Assembly: GCF_016862935.1 (NCBI RefSeq)
Contig: NZ_BONX01000002.1
Coordinates: forward strand, 248,001-312,000
Origin: Plantactinospora mayteni
Lineage (GTDB): Bacteria > Actinomycetota > Actinomycetes > Mycobacteriales > Micromonosporaceae
DNA length: 64,000 nucleotides
Direction: 5' to 3'
The position numbers were made by a program, and so were the translations under genes. Positions within the stretch are counted from its first letter, which is position 1. Every line of letters begins with the position of its first letter. The notes beneath the pieces were generated by a model. It ran no database searches, was not told the DNA's origin, and saw only the letters and a list, made by a program, of their open reading frames with translations. Below, one piece after another: positions 27,151 to 36,174 of this stretch.

Positions 27151-30037
27151 CCAGGGCGGTACGGGAGGTCACCCCGAGCTTCCGGTAGATCCGCATCAGG
27201 TGCGCGTCGACCGTACGCGGGCTGATCTGGAGTTGTCGGGCGATCACCCGGGACGTGGCACCGGTGACGGTCAGCTCGGCGACCTCCCGTTCCCGCGCGG
27301 TCAGTAGCGCCAACGGATGCGCCGGGTCCGGTACCGCCCCGGGCTGGTCCGTCGGCACCGCACGCCGGGACAGCCGGGCGGCCAGCCGGCGCTGCGCCCG
27401 GTCCGCCTGCCCGGCCAGCCAGCGCGCGCCGCTGGCGGCGAAGAGCCGCTTGGCCCGACCGAGCTGCTCGCGGGCCGAGCGCGGATCCCCGGTCGCCGCC
27501 CGCGCCTCGGCGAGCACCATCCGGGCCTGCCCCTCGGCCACCGGCATGCCGGCCGCGCCGAGCTGGCCGATCGCCGGCGCCAGCTCCGCGACGGCGTCGC
27601 CCGGGTCGCCGTGCGCCAGGGCCAGGGTCGCGCCGGCCAGCCCGACCAGCCCGAGCCGCCCGGGCAGGTCACCGGCGGCATCCGCGGCCCGATCCAGCCA
27701 GCGCCGGGCCTGCGGCGATACTCCAACCGACCCGTCCCCCGCCGAGCCGGCCCGACCGGCTCCGGCGGCGGAGAGCGCCCGTACGACGAGGACGCCCGCC
27801 TCGGCCGGTCCGAGGCAGCGGTACGTCTCCACGTCGGCCAGCAACTCCTGGCAGCCGGCGTCGTCGCCGATCGCGGCGCTCGCCTCGGCCAGGTGCAGCC
27901 TCACCACCGCTCGGTACAGTGTGGACCGTGGGGCGGCGCTGCCGCGCAGCCGATCCAGCGCTGGGCGTACGGCGTCCGGCCCGGCGAGCCAGAGCAGCGG
28001 CCGGAGTCGTACCGCCGCCGCCAGGGTCGCCGCCTCGGCACCGCCCTGCCACCGGGCGATCTCCTCCGCCTCCTCGGCGTCCCGCAGCGCGTCGTCGACC
28101 CGGCCCACCGTGCCGTAGAGCACCGACCGGGCCGCGTAGAGCAGCGGATGCACGTGGATCCGCCCGTACCGCAGCCCCACCTCGATGCCCCGCTCCGCGT
28201 GTGCCAGTCCGTCGTCGACCCGGTCCAGCATCGCCTCGATCCAGGCGAGCAGGGCGATCGCGCCCAGTTCGTCGCGGAGTGCCACGTCACCGAGGGCGTC
28301 GATCATCCGGGCGGCGTACGAGACCCGCAGCCGGGCGGTGGGCAGCGGTTCCCGGGCGACCGCGCAGGCGGCCAGTACGGTGCTCGCGGCGGCCTCGATC
28401 CCCCAATGCCCGCCCTGCCGCGCCCGGTCCATCGTCTTGCCCGCGTGCCTGGCCCCGGCCCGCCAGCGCCCGGCCAGCATCTCTGTCACGGCGAGTTCCA
28501 GCCGCAGCATCGCCTGCGGCGTGCCGGTGGCGCCGAGCCGTTCCAGTTCGGTGCTGAGCAGCGCGCTGGCCACGTCGAGCCGACCGGCCAGCCGTTCCAG
28601 CACCGCGAGTTGCTCGACCGCCGCGTGCCGGTGCAGGCCGGCGACCGCGACGAGATCGTGCAGCACGGTCCGCGCCTCGTCGAACTGGCCGGTCACCCCG
28701 AGCGCCTTGGCGAAGAGCAGCCGCAGCTCGGCCCGACGATCCGCCCGACCGGGACCGTCGGGCAGCGCCGACAGCGCGACCCGCAGCCAGGCGGCGCTGG
28801 TGCTCGGTGCCGTACCCATGGTGGTGATCGCGGCCGTGGCGAGTACCCCGGCGGCGGCCTCGTCGCCCGGCTGGATCGCCTTGGCCAGGTGGTGGGCCCG
28901 GAGCGTCAGCGGGGCGCCGCCGCGTTCCAGGTGGGCCGCGGCCCGGCGGTGCGCGGCCAGCCGCCAGGCCGGACCGGCCAGCCAGTACGCCACCGCCCGC
29001 ACCAGCGAGTGCCGGAAGTCCAGCTCCGCGCCGACCTGCCGGAGCAGGTTCCGGGTGACCAGCGCGTCGAGCGCGGTGGTGGTGCGGTGCGGGTCGATCC
29101 CGGCCGCGGCGGCGACGGTGCCGATGTCGAGGCCGGGTCCGACCACAGCGGTGGCCTGGAGCACCAGCCGTTCGGTCGGACCCAGCCCACGGATCTCGAT
29201 CGCCATCGCGCCGTGCAGCGCCGTGGTCACCGGCTCGTCCGGAAAGTCGCCGCGACGCAGCGCGCCGAGGACCTGCGTCGAGGTGCCGGCGAGCAGTTCC
29301 AGATAGAGCGGGTTGCCGCCGCTGACCTGGTGCAGCAGCCGACGCCGGGACGCCGGCTCGGCCGACAGCAGTTGGTCGACGTCGGCGCCGGTCAGCGGGT
29401 CGAGCCGGAGCCAGTTCGGCAGCGGCGCGAGGTGGGCGAGTTCCTCGGCCAGCCTCGGCGGGCACTGCTCGGACCGGAACGCCAGCACCACCGTGATCCG
29501 GGCGTCCGGCGGATGCCGCAGCAGATAGCCGAGGAACTCGACGGAGGCGTCGTCGGCCCACTGCACGTCGTCGAAGACCAGCAGCGCACCGGCGGGACGG
29601 GCGGCGGCGGTGACCAGGCTACGCAACCGCCGGTGCCGCTGGTGCCGCTCGACGGCGGCGGTGGCCGGCCCCGGCCCGTCGGGGTCACGCACCGCGAGGG
29701 TGTCGAGCAGCGCGTGCAGGTCCGCCCGATGATCGGGTACGCCGGCCAGCGCGTCCAGCAGCACGCCGTACGGGAGGGAGCGCTCGAACTCGGTCGCCCG
29801 ACCGAGCAGCACGGTACGACCACGGTCGCCGGCCACCTGCGCCACCTCGGCGACGAGTCGGCTCTTGCCGATGCCCGGTTCGCCGTGCAGCACCAGGAAC
29901 CGGGGCCGTGACCTGTCCTCGTCGAGCATCGCGACCATCCGGGCCAGCTCGACAGCGCGGCCGACCAGGGCGGCGACGGTCCGCGCTGCCGCCGGTCGCG
30001 GTACGGCCGTCGGCTCCGATGGCGATGTGACCGGCAC
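27128..30037 (-). CDS. LAL-type LuxR family transcriptional regulator
   Basis: A 969-residue large ATP-binding LuxR regulator. An AAA-type ATPase domain lies near the N-terminus (about 25-300), with Walker A GEPGIGKSR and Walker B-like ALLVFDDVQWADD. A long helical TPR-like middle follows, and a LuxR helix-turn-helix ends the protein (LTAREREVAELTVTGATSRVIARQLQISPRTVDAHL). The frame is open from 30196, but the GTG at 30037 sits six bases after GGAGG and gives the usual short leader. It is monocistronic. LAL regulators often control carbohydrate or secondary-metabolite genes; its target is unknown. Confidence 0.9.
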   Translation of the reverse strand: MPVTSPSEPTAVPRPAAARTVAALVGRAVELARMVAMLDEDRSRPRFLVLHGEPGIGKSRLVAEVAQVAGDRGRTVLLGRATEFERSLPYGVLLDALAGVPDHRADLHALLDTLAVRDPDGPGPATAAVERHQRHRRLRSLVTAAARPAGALLVFDDVQWADDASVEFLGYLLRHPPDARITVVLAFRSEQCPPRLAEELAHLAPLPNWLRLDPLTGADVDQLLSAEPASRRRLLHQVSGGNPLYLELLAGTSTQVLGALRRGDFPDEPVTTALHGAMAIEIRGLGPTERLVLQATAVVGPGLDIGTVAAAAGIDPHRTTTALDALVTRNLLRQVGAELDFRHSLVRAVAYWLAGPAWRLAAHRRAAAHLERGGAPLTLRAHHLAKAIQPGDEAAAGVLATAAITTMGTAPSTSAAWLRVALSALPDGPGRADRRAELRLLFAKALGVTGQFDEARTVLHDLVAVAGLHRHAAVEQLAVLERLAGRLDVASALLSTELERLGATGTPQAMLRLELAVTEMLAGRWRAGARHAGKTMDRARQGGHWGIEAAASTVLAACAVAREPLPTARLRVSYAARMIDALGDVALRDELGAIALLAWIEAMLDRVDDGLAHAERGIEVGLRYGRIHVHPLLYAARSVLYGTVGRVDDALRDAEEAEEIARWQGGAEAATLAAAVRLRPLLWLAGPDAVRPALDRLRGSAAPRSTLYRAVVRLHLAEASAAIGDDAGCQELLADVETYRCLGPAEAGVLVVRALSAAGAGRAGSAGDGSVGVSPQARRWLDRAADAAGDLPGRLGLVGLAGATLALAHGDPGDAVAELAPAIGQLGAAGMPVAEGQARMVLAEARAATGDPRSAREQLGRAKRLFAASGARWLAGQADRAQRRLAARLSRRAVPTDQPGAVPDPAHPLALLTAREREVAELTVTGATSRVIARQLQISPRTVDAHLMRIYRKLGVTSRTALVSLLARG

Positions 30038-30485
30038 CCGGTACCTCCAGGACATGGGTTGATCCTGTCCCGAGGTAACCGCGTCGACCGTTGTCCATGC
30101 CAGAGGAGATCGGGCCGAACTATAAGCAGTCATCAGTCCATTGACACCGCAGCGCCGAGAACCTATGGCCGACCGCTTCGGGACGTCCCCGGACACTGGG
30201 GACGTTTCCGCAGGTCAGAGCGGCCGGACGGGTTGCTCGTCGGGATCGGCTGCCGTGGTCACGGTGCCGGTGGACGGCGGCTGCGGAGGCGGGCGGAATC
30301 GTGGATCGGGCCCGCTCCCGCCCCCGGTGTCGCGCCCGCTCTTCCCGGAGTACGGGACACGTCGGTCCCGCAGGTAGGACCCGTCCGTCGGCGCGGACAT
30401 GGCGTAGCGGCGTACCGGACAAGGGTTTCCGGAGGGTTCCCGCCGGGTTCCGTTCCGGACCGGCGGACCCCGCCGCGACCGGCCG
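30038..30485. other. 448-bp gap with a hairpin, no gene
   Basis: Holds the upstream region of the LAL regulator and the downstream region of the WXG100-like gene. One structure is visible: ACGTCCCC (30183-30190) pairs with GGGGACGT (30198-30205) around a seven-base loop, a possible terminator or operator. Open frames here have no support. Confidence 0.4.
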
Positions 30486-31811
30486 TCAGTGCCGGAGCAT
30501 CGCGACCGCCTGCCGGGCGATCCGCAGACCGAGCATCCCCGGCATCGCCCTGGTCGCCATCTCCCGCACGCCCTTGGCCGGCATGCCCCGCATACCCATG
30601 TCGCCCATCCCGCGCATGCGCCTGGCCGCCATCCCGCCCATGCCCTTGCCGGCGGCCATGCCGTGCATGCCCTTCCCGGCCATCCCGCGCAGGTGCCTGC
30701 CGGCCATCCCGCGCATGCTCCTGGTCCGGTTCGTGATCCCGCTCATCCGGGTCAGCACGCCCCGGGCCACCTGGCCGGGCTTCTGCTGCTCGCCGGCGAG
30801 TGCGGTGACCACGATCAGCCCGCCGGTCAGGGCCGGGATCACCCACTGCAACACCCGCAACTGCCGCTGCCGGGCCGCGACGCCCGCGGGCGTGCCGTTC
30901 TCCGGTGCGGTCGTCGCCACCACCGGCACCTCGCTGCTCTTCTGCAACTGCATGCCGAGCAGCCGGCTGTAGCCGGTCACCGCGAGCGCGGCCACCGTCA
31001 GCCCGGTCTTGACGGCGCTCATCCGGCCCACCCCGGACTGGACGAGCATCCGCGGACTCTCGGTGATCAGCTCACCGGCGGCGCCGGCCACGTGGGTGCC
31101 GATCGCCGCCGCGTTCACCGGGGTCCACCTCGCCCAACCGGCCGAGGCCACCCCGAGCCGCTGCCTCGAATCGCTCACCTTCGCCGCCGCGCCGTTGACC
31201 CCGATCGCCCCCATCAGGGAGCCGCCGAACCAGGCAGCCAGGCCGAGATCGTGCATCGAGCGCAGTACGGTATGCCGCTCCGACATCTGCCAACCTCCGT
31301 GGTAGGAGATCCGCCGGGTACCCGCCCTGGAGGGTTCCAATCCCGTTGTGGAGGCCGCCTGGGCGTTCAACTCCGAGTCGACCCTGGCCCGGATCTGCTT
31401 GGCCAGCGCTACCGCGTCGTTCACCTGGCTGGTTTCCTGCTCGTTGGCGGGATGGAAGGTCAACTGGCCACCGGGGTGGTCGGAACGGATCTTGGACAGC
31501 TTCTCCCGCTCGCGGGTCAGCATCTCCTGGTTGTGGCGGAGCGTCTGGGCGCACTCGCCGAGCGCCCTGGCGACCTTGCCGGCCAGTTCGGCGCAGTCCT
31601 CAAGCTCGGCGACGAGCTTCCGCCGGTGCTGGTCGTATCGGTCGGCTGTTTCGCCCGTCCACGCCTCGGAGCCGATCACCTGGCTGGCCACGCTGTCGAC
31701 GGTGTCGGCAGCCCAGGACAGTTGTGTGGTTTGCAGCTTCCAGGTGGTTTCGAGAGCATCCAGGGCAGCCGGATCGGCTCGCAGGTCCGACAGGTCGGCC
31801 ACGTTTCCCAT
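30486..31811 (-). CDS. WXG100-like domain fused to a membrane protein with a Met/Gly-rich tail
   Basis: A 441-residue ORF in three parts. Residues 1-150 are an alpha-helical WXG100/type VII secretion substrate-like domain (AWTGETADRYDQHRRKLVAEL; W51-T-G53). Residues 176-385 (from MSERHTVLRSMHDLGLAAWFGGSLMG) form a membrane protein of a type that usually stands alone, with hydrophobic segments near AWFGGSLMGAIGV, LTVAALAVTGYS and VIPALTGGLIVVTALAG. The last 60 residues are a Met-Gly-Arg/Lys repeat (RGMAGKGMHGMAAGKGM). A perfect GGAGG eight bases before the internal ATG at 31286 implies that a separate 266-residue membrane protein can also be made. No function is assigned. Confidence 0.7.
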   Translation of the reverse strand: MGNVADLSDLRADPAALDALETTWKLQTTQLSWAADTVDSVASQVIGSEAWTGETADRYDQHRRKLVAELEDCAELAGKVARALGECAQTLRHNQEMLTREREKLSKIRSDHPGGQLTFHPANEQETSQVNDAVALAKQIRARVDSELNAQAASTTGLEPSRAGTRRISYHGGWQMSERHTVLRSMHDLGLAAWFGGSLMGAIGVNGAAAKVSDSRQRLGVASAGWARWTPVNAAAIGTHVAGAAGELITESPRMLVQSGVGRMSAVKTGLTVAALAVTGYSRLLGMQLQKSSEVPVVATTAPENGTPAGVAARQRQLRVLQWVIPALTGGLIVVTALAGEQQKPGQVARGVLTRMSGITNRTRSMRGMAGRHLRGMAGKGMHGMAAGKGMGGMAARRMRGMGDMGMRGMPAKGVREMATRAMPGMLGLRIARQAVAMLRH

Positions 31812-31828
31812 GCCGGAAAATCCTAGCG

Positions 31829-31838
31829 TTGACGTCAA
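31829..31838. promoter_or_regulatory. Palindrome in the divergent WXG/KASIII gap
   Basis: TTGACGTCAA, a perfect 10-bp palindrome 18 bp upstream of the WXG-fusion start and 155 bp upstream of the KASIII-fusion start. Possibly a regulator site shared by the divergent genes; unproven. Confidence 0.25.
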
Positions 31839-31992
31839 TGGCCGCGAATGGGCTCATCGGGAACATGCGCCCGCATGGCCAGGTGCGGCCTTCGTAGTGG
31901 TCCAGGCCGAGGCCGGATGAGTATCGCCTACCAGGGCGGCTGAGTTCGCGCAGGGATTGCGCCGGGTCGTCCCGGGTGGCCTGCTAGTTGGT

Positions 31993-33813
31993 ATGGCTGA
32001 CGCGTACCTCACGGCTGCTGGCGCGTACCTGCCCGGCCAGCCCGTGGACAACGACGAGATGGCGGCACGGCTGGGCAGCGACGGCACCGGAGCGGCGTGG
32101 CGGCGCCGGGTGCTGGCGGCCAACGGAATTCGTACCCGGCACTACGCGCTCGACGAGCGCGGCGAGCCGACGATGCTCAACGAGGAACTCGCCGCAGAGG
32201 CGGTACGGCGGGCCCTCAAGCACCGCGACCTGCCGCTGGAGTCACTACGGATGCTCGCCGCCGGGACCACCCAGGGCGATCTGCTGGTACCCGGCTTCGC
32301 CTCGATGGTGCACGGCAGGCTCGGCGGCACCGAGTTGGAACTCCTGGCCGCCGGAGGAGTCTGCGCGTCGAGCATGGCGGCCCTGACGGCGGCCGTCCGG
32401 GCGGTGCGCCTCGGCGAGCACGACAACGCCGTGGTGGTCGGCTCGGAACTGGTCAGCCGGTCGCTACGGCAGCGCCGGTACGGCGGCGGCCGGCCGGACT
32501 TCGACGCGGAGTTCCTGCGCTGGACGCTCTCCGACGGTGCCGGTGCGGTCGTGGTGGAACCGGCACCCCGCTCGGACGGGTTGAGTTTGCGGGTCGACTG
32601 GACGCACCTGGTCTCGCACGCGCACCAGTACCCGGTCTGCATGTCGGCGGGCGGCGCCGGCGGTCGGAGCTGGCTGGAACTGCCCGACGCCGCCGAGGCC
32701 GACCGGGAGGGCATGCTGCGACTGCGCCAGGACGTACGCGCGCTGCCCCGGCTGTTCCAGTTGGGGCTGCGCGAGTTCGTGCAGTTGGTACGCCAGGGCC
32801 GGTTCCGGCCGGGCGACGTCGACCACGTGCTGTGCCACTACAGCGCGGAGCACTTCCGCGGCGAGATCTTCGACCTGCTGCGGGGTGCCGACCTGTTGAT
32901 CCCGGAGGAGCGCTGGTTCACGAACCTGCACACCAGGGGCAACACCGGAGCGGCGAGCATCTTCGTGATGCTGGAGGAAGCCTGGCACGGCGGCCGGTTC
33001 CGGCCCGGTGACCGGATCCTGCTCATCGTGCCGGAGTCCGGCCGGTTCTCGTTCGCCTTCGCCCATCTGACCTGTGTCGGGGCCGCCCCGACCGGGCGGA
33101 CCGCCCCGATCGTCACCCGGTCGCCACTCGGCGAGCCGGACACCGCGGACACCGACACGGTGCGCTGGACCGTCATGGAACTGGCCCGGGTCTGGTCCGA
33201 TTTCGAACGCCGGGTCCGGCAGACCCCGCTGGTCAGCCGGATCGACGCCGGCACCGCGACCGTCGACGACTACCGTGCGCTGCTGCTGCACCTGCGGCAG
33301 CAGGTGGTGGAGGGCGGCCGGTGGATCAGCCGGGCCGCGTCGAACTTCTCGGCGGAGCTGTTCGACCTGCGCAGCGCGGCGATCCGGCACGCCGCCGAGG
33401 AGCATCGCGATTTTCGCCTGCTGGAGCAGGACTTCTGTGCACTCGGCGGCGACCTGGACGAGATCCGCCACGGTCGCAAGAACCTGGGTTCCGAGGCGCT
33501 GTCGGCGTACATGTTCCACCAGGCCAGTCAGCCCGACCCGGTGGACCTGCTCGGCGCGATGTTCATCATCGAGGGTCTCGGCGCCGCACTCGCCGCCGAC
33601 TGGGCGGCCCGGCTGCGCGAGCAGTTGGATCTGGGGGAGGACCAGACACGGTTCCTGCGGTACCACGGTTCGGCCGACGACGAGCACTTCGCCGAGCTGG
33701 CCCGGATGCTGCGCTCCGACATCGTCGACCGCGCCCGCGCGGAGCGCATCGTGCGGACAGCCGAGGTCGTGGCGCGGCTCTACGCCTGGCAGTTGGCGGA
33801 GGTGACCGGATGA
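31993..33813 (+). CDS. Ketoacyl synthase III-like domain fused to a haem-oxygenase-like diiron oxidase domain
   Basis: A 606-residue two-domain protein. Residues 1-370 have the KASIII/FabH thiolase fold, with the full Cys-His-Asn triad: Cys124 in GGVCASSMAAL, His282 in LCHYSAEH and Asn317 in GNTGAAS. It therefore should form or condense acyl thioesters. Residues 390-606 resemble the haem-oxygenase-like iron redox enzymes (UndA/BesC/CADD group): HAAEEHRD (466-473), IIEG with Glu527, and YHGSADDEHF (557-566) supply candidate metal ligands. The frame opens at 31957, but family homology starts at ATG 31993; no strong Shine-Dalgarno is visible. Its stop overlaps the next gene by four bases. Product and pathway unknown; see findings. 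Confidence 0.82.
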   Translation: MADAYLTAAGAYLPGQPVDNDEMAARLGSDGTGAAWRRRVLAANGIRTRHYALDERGEPTMLNEELAAEAVRRALKHRDLPLESLRMLAAGTTQGDLLVPGFASMVHGRLGGTELELLAAGGVCASSMAALTAAVRAVRLGEHDNAVVVGSELVSRSLRQRRYGGGRPDFDAEFLRWTLSDGAGAVVVEPAPRSDGLSLRVDWTHLVSHAHQYPVCMSAGGAGGRSWLELPDAAEADREGMLRLRQDVRALPRLFQLGLREFVQLVRQGRFRPGDVDHVLCHYSAEHFRGEIFDLLRGADLLIPEERWFTNLHTRGNTGAASIFVMLEEAWHGGRFRPGDRILLIVPESGRFSFAFAHLTCVGAAPTGRTAPIVTRSPLGEPDTADTDTVRWTVMELARVWSDFERRVRQTPLVSRIDAGTATVDDYRALLLHLRQQVVEGGRWISRAASNFSAELFDLRSAAIRHAAEEHRDFRLLEQDFCALGGDLDEIRHGRKNLGSEALSAYMFHQASQPDPVDLLGAMFIIEGLGAALAADWAARLREQLDLGEDQTRFLRYHGSADDEHFAELARMLRSDIVDRARAERIVRTAEVVARLYAWQLAEVTG

Positions 33814-34670
33814 CCGGGCCGAGCATCTGGACGGTGGTGCTGGCTGATCCGACCGTACCGTTCGACCGGGCCACCCTGGCGCTGGTCGTGGCGGACCAGC
33901 GCCGGCCCTCGCGACGGTGGCTCTATCCGGTGGTACGCCCGCTGTCCCGGCTGGCCGTCACGCTGATCCGGATCGGGAAGCGACTCCTTCCCGTTCCGGT
34001 GTCCGGGCACTCCGCGATGGACACCCTGTGCGTCTGGTTCCTTCGCCGGTTCGTCTCGCCGACCGCGGGGGCGCTGCTGATCCGGCACTTCGTCGTGGAG
34101 ACCAACCTGCTCAACTTCGTCGTACGCAACGCCGCCCCGGCCGGCGTCGACGAGGTCACCCTGCGCCCGACAACCCTCGCCGGACTCGGCGACTCCGCCG
34201 TCATCGAACACGACCTGAACGTCTACGCCGTGCTCACCGGGCTCGGCCTCGGCGGCCGGTCGGCCCGACCGGAGGTGCTCGACTTCTCCATGCTCACCGT
34301 GCCGGCGGTCGACGCGTCGCCCGGGGTGCCCCGGCTGGCGCGGCTCGACATCCAGACGGCACTGTGCTTGATGAACATCCCGTTCGCGCTCTGCCTGACC
34401 GACGACGAGTACCGGCGCGCGGTGCACTCGCTACGGCTGGACGACTCGCTGCTCGCCGTCCTCGCCGAGCTGACCGGAGACGCGACGTTCCTGCGCTGGT
34501 GCTCCGGCACCCCGGCAGTACGCGTGGACAGCAGCGTCGACGTACCGCAGGCGGTTTACGAGCACGCGGTCGTCTGCGAGTACGCCCACGAGCGACTCAG
34601 GCAACTCGCCGCACGGCAGGAGCCGGCACCCCACCCCGACCCGGCGCCCCAGGTGTTCACCTCCGGGTGA
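33810..34670 (+). CDS. Unrecognised helical protein coupled to the KASIII-oxidase fusion
   Basis: A 286-residue protein whose ATG overlaps the upstream TGA (ATGA), so the two are made together. I cannot assign a family with confidence. It is predicted mostly helical, with a moderately hydrophobic N-terminal stretch (WLYPVVRPLSRLAVTLIRIGKRLLPVPVSGH) and His/Glu-bearing helices (LIRHFVVETNLLNFVV; SAVIEHDLNVYAVLTG) that could bind metal or pack against a membrane. There is no signal peptide. Composition matches the upstream gene. Its role must be tied to the fusion enzyme, for example as partner, substrate carrier or second oxidase; this is inference. Confidence 0.75.
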   Translation: MTGPSIWTVVLADPTVPFDRATLALVVADQRRPSRRWLYPVVRPLSRLAVTLIRIGKRLLPVPVSGHSAMDTLCVWFLRRFVSPTAGALLIRHFVVETNLLNFVVRNAAPAGVDEVTLRPTTLAGLGDSAVIEHDLNVYAVLTGLGLGGRSARPEVLDFSMLTVPAVDASPGVPRLARLDIQTALCLMNIPFALCLTDDEYRRAVHSLRLDDSLLAVLAELTGDATFLRWCSGTPAVRVDSSVDVPQAVYEHAVVCEYAHERLRQLAARQEPAPHPDPAPQVFTSG

Positions 34671-34775
34671 ACCTGGTCCGTAACCACGAGGTCAGCGGCT
34701 TCGGCGGCAGGTTCGCCACCCCCCGCCCACGACCACGCCATCAGTCTTTGTCTACCACCATAAACTCGAAAACCT

Positions 34776-35864
34776 CTAGTCCAGCACGACGTCGTCGTCG
34801 GGTACGCCCAGGTCCTGGACCTGGTAGTCGATGCTGTGCAGCGGCAGGTTCCGGACGAAGAAGATCCGGGACGGCAGCCCGCTCGACTTCCGGGCCCCCT
34901 GGGTGATCCCGGTACCGGTGAAGCAGAGCCAACTGATCCCCAACACCTCCCGGATGAAATAGTCGGTCCCCTTCGGGGTGTACCTGCGCTCCCGGGTCGT
35001 ACAGCTCGAATACCACGCCTGCTGGTCGTCGGAGTAGTAGTTCCGGGGTGGGCGGCCGAGCAGGGTGCGTTCCTCGTCGGTCGCCTCGAAGCACGCCGCC
35101 CGGGTCGGATCGGAGAGGATCCGGAACGCCGCCTTCCAGGTGGCCGGCAGCAGGTCCATCTTGCGGCGGTTCAGTTCGCCCAGTTCGAAGGTGAGGGCCA
35201 GCCAGGGACCGTTGGAGTTGTCGACCTGCTCGAAGGCGTCGCCGATCCAGAGGTTGGAGAGGATCTGCCGCAGGGTACGGTGCCGCTGCTCCTCGTAGTC
35301 GCCGACGAAGACGTACCTGCGGCTGACCAGGCCGAGCCGTCCGGACGGATCGAAGCCGTCCCGGGGTACCAGCCGGACGGCCCGCTCGACCGTCGTCCGC
35401 TCCTCGTACCGGCGCACCAGTTCGGCGGGCGGCAGCGCCAGGCGGTGCCGGAGCGTGTTCCGGAGTCGCTCGGCGACCTCACACAGACCGCCGACGGTGG
35501 TGACCGGGATGGCCTGCTTGAGCCGCAGACCGTAGGGAAGCTGGGCGGCTCCGGCCGTCTCGTCCAGCAGGATCGGCACCACCCGGTGCAGGCCGTCGTC
35601 CCGACGGGACAGCTCGACGGCCTGGGCTATCTCCTCCCGCTGGTAGTAGGCGCGGTCCGTACCACCGGAAATCAACACCAGGGTGATCGCCGCCCCGCGC
35701 TGCGCCTCGGGCAGCGAGCTGTCCCAGTCGTCGCCGGGCAGTAGGCTCCGCTGGTCGAGGAAGACCCGGAAGGGCGGGCTGAGCAGGTCGAACAGTTCCT
35801 CCGCGGCGGCGCGGTCCGCGGTCGCGTACGCGATGAAGAAGTCCCAACGGTCATCGTGGGTCAT
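34776..35864 (-). CDS. TIR-domain protein with an unrecognised C-terminal half
   Basis: A 362-residue cytoplasmic protein. Residues 7-130 form a TIR domain: WDFFIAYATADRAAAEELFDLL (first strand and BB-loop side), VFLDQRSLLPGDDWDSSL, TLVLISGGTDRAYYQREEIAQAV, where Glu77/Glu78 is the expected NAD-cleaving glutamate, and RVVPILLD. Residues 150-362 match no family I know (YVFVGDYEEQRHRTLRQILSNLWIGDAFEQ; LALTFELGELNRRKMDLLPATWKAAF). Bacterial TIR proteins are usually NADases in anti-phage or toxin systems. It appears to be a single-gene unit. The C-terminal half may sense the trigger or oligomerise. Confidence 0.82.
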   Translation of the reverse strand: MTHDDRWDFFIAYATADRAAAEELFDLLSPPFRVFLDQRSLLPGDDWDSSLPEAQRGAAITLVLISGGTDRAYYQREEIAQAVELSRRDDGLHRVVPILLDETAGAAQLPYGLRLKQAIPVTTVGGLCEVAERLRNTLRHRLALPPAELVRRYEERTTVERAVRLVPRDGFDPSGRLGLVSRRYVFVGDYEEQRHRTLRQILSNLWIGDAFEQVDNSNGPWLALTFELGELNRRKMDLLPATWKAAFRILSDPTRAACFEATDEERTLLGRPPRNYYSDDQQAWYSSCTTRERRYTPKGTDYFIREVLGISWLCFTGTGITQGARKSSGLPSRIFFVRNLPLHSIDYQVQDLGVPDDDVVLD

Positions 35865-36174
35865 TGTTGCCCTGCTCCCTCTTCACGGCTGCGCTGCCGA
35901 CCGGGATCGCACCGACGCCCCATCCAAGCAGGCCAACCGGCGTCCGTCGATGGGAACCACTGGCACGATGGTCGCCGGTTCGGCGACGTTCGCAGCCGGC
36001 CCGGAGCCGTTCGTCGGGATCGGTGCCGCAGGGGTCGCGCACTCGCCTCCTGGGCGGGCAGGCGGACGGTCGCTCCGCTGTGCCACACTCCGAGGCTGCG
36101 CCACCGCGCACCAGGTGGCAGTTCACCCCGGCCGCACCACGCCGGACACCCCCACAGAAAAAGGAAACCCAGTC
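35865..36174. other. Divergent 310-bp gap between TIR and LURP-one-like genes
   Basis: Must hold both promoters. I see AAAAAGGAAA (36158-36167) as the ribosome-binding site of the rightward gene, but no operator or hairpin I would defend. Overlapping open frames lack support. Confidence 0.4.
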
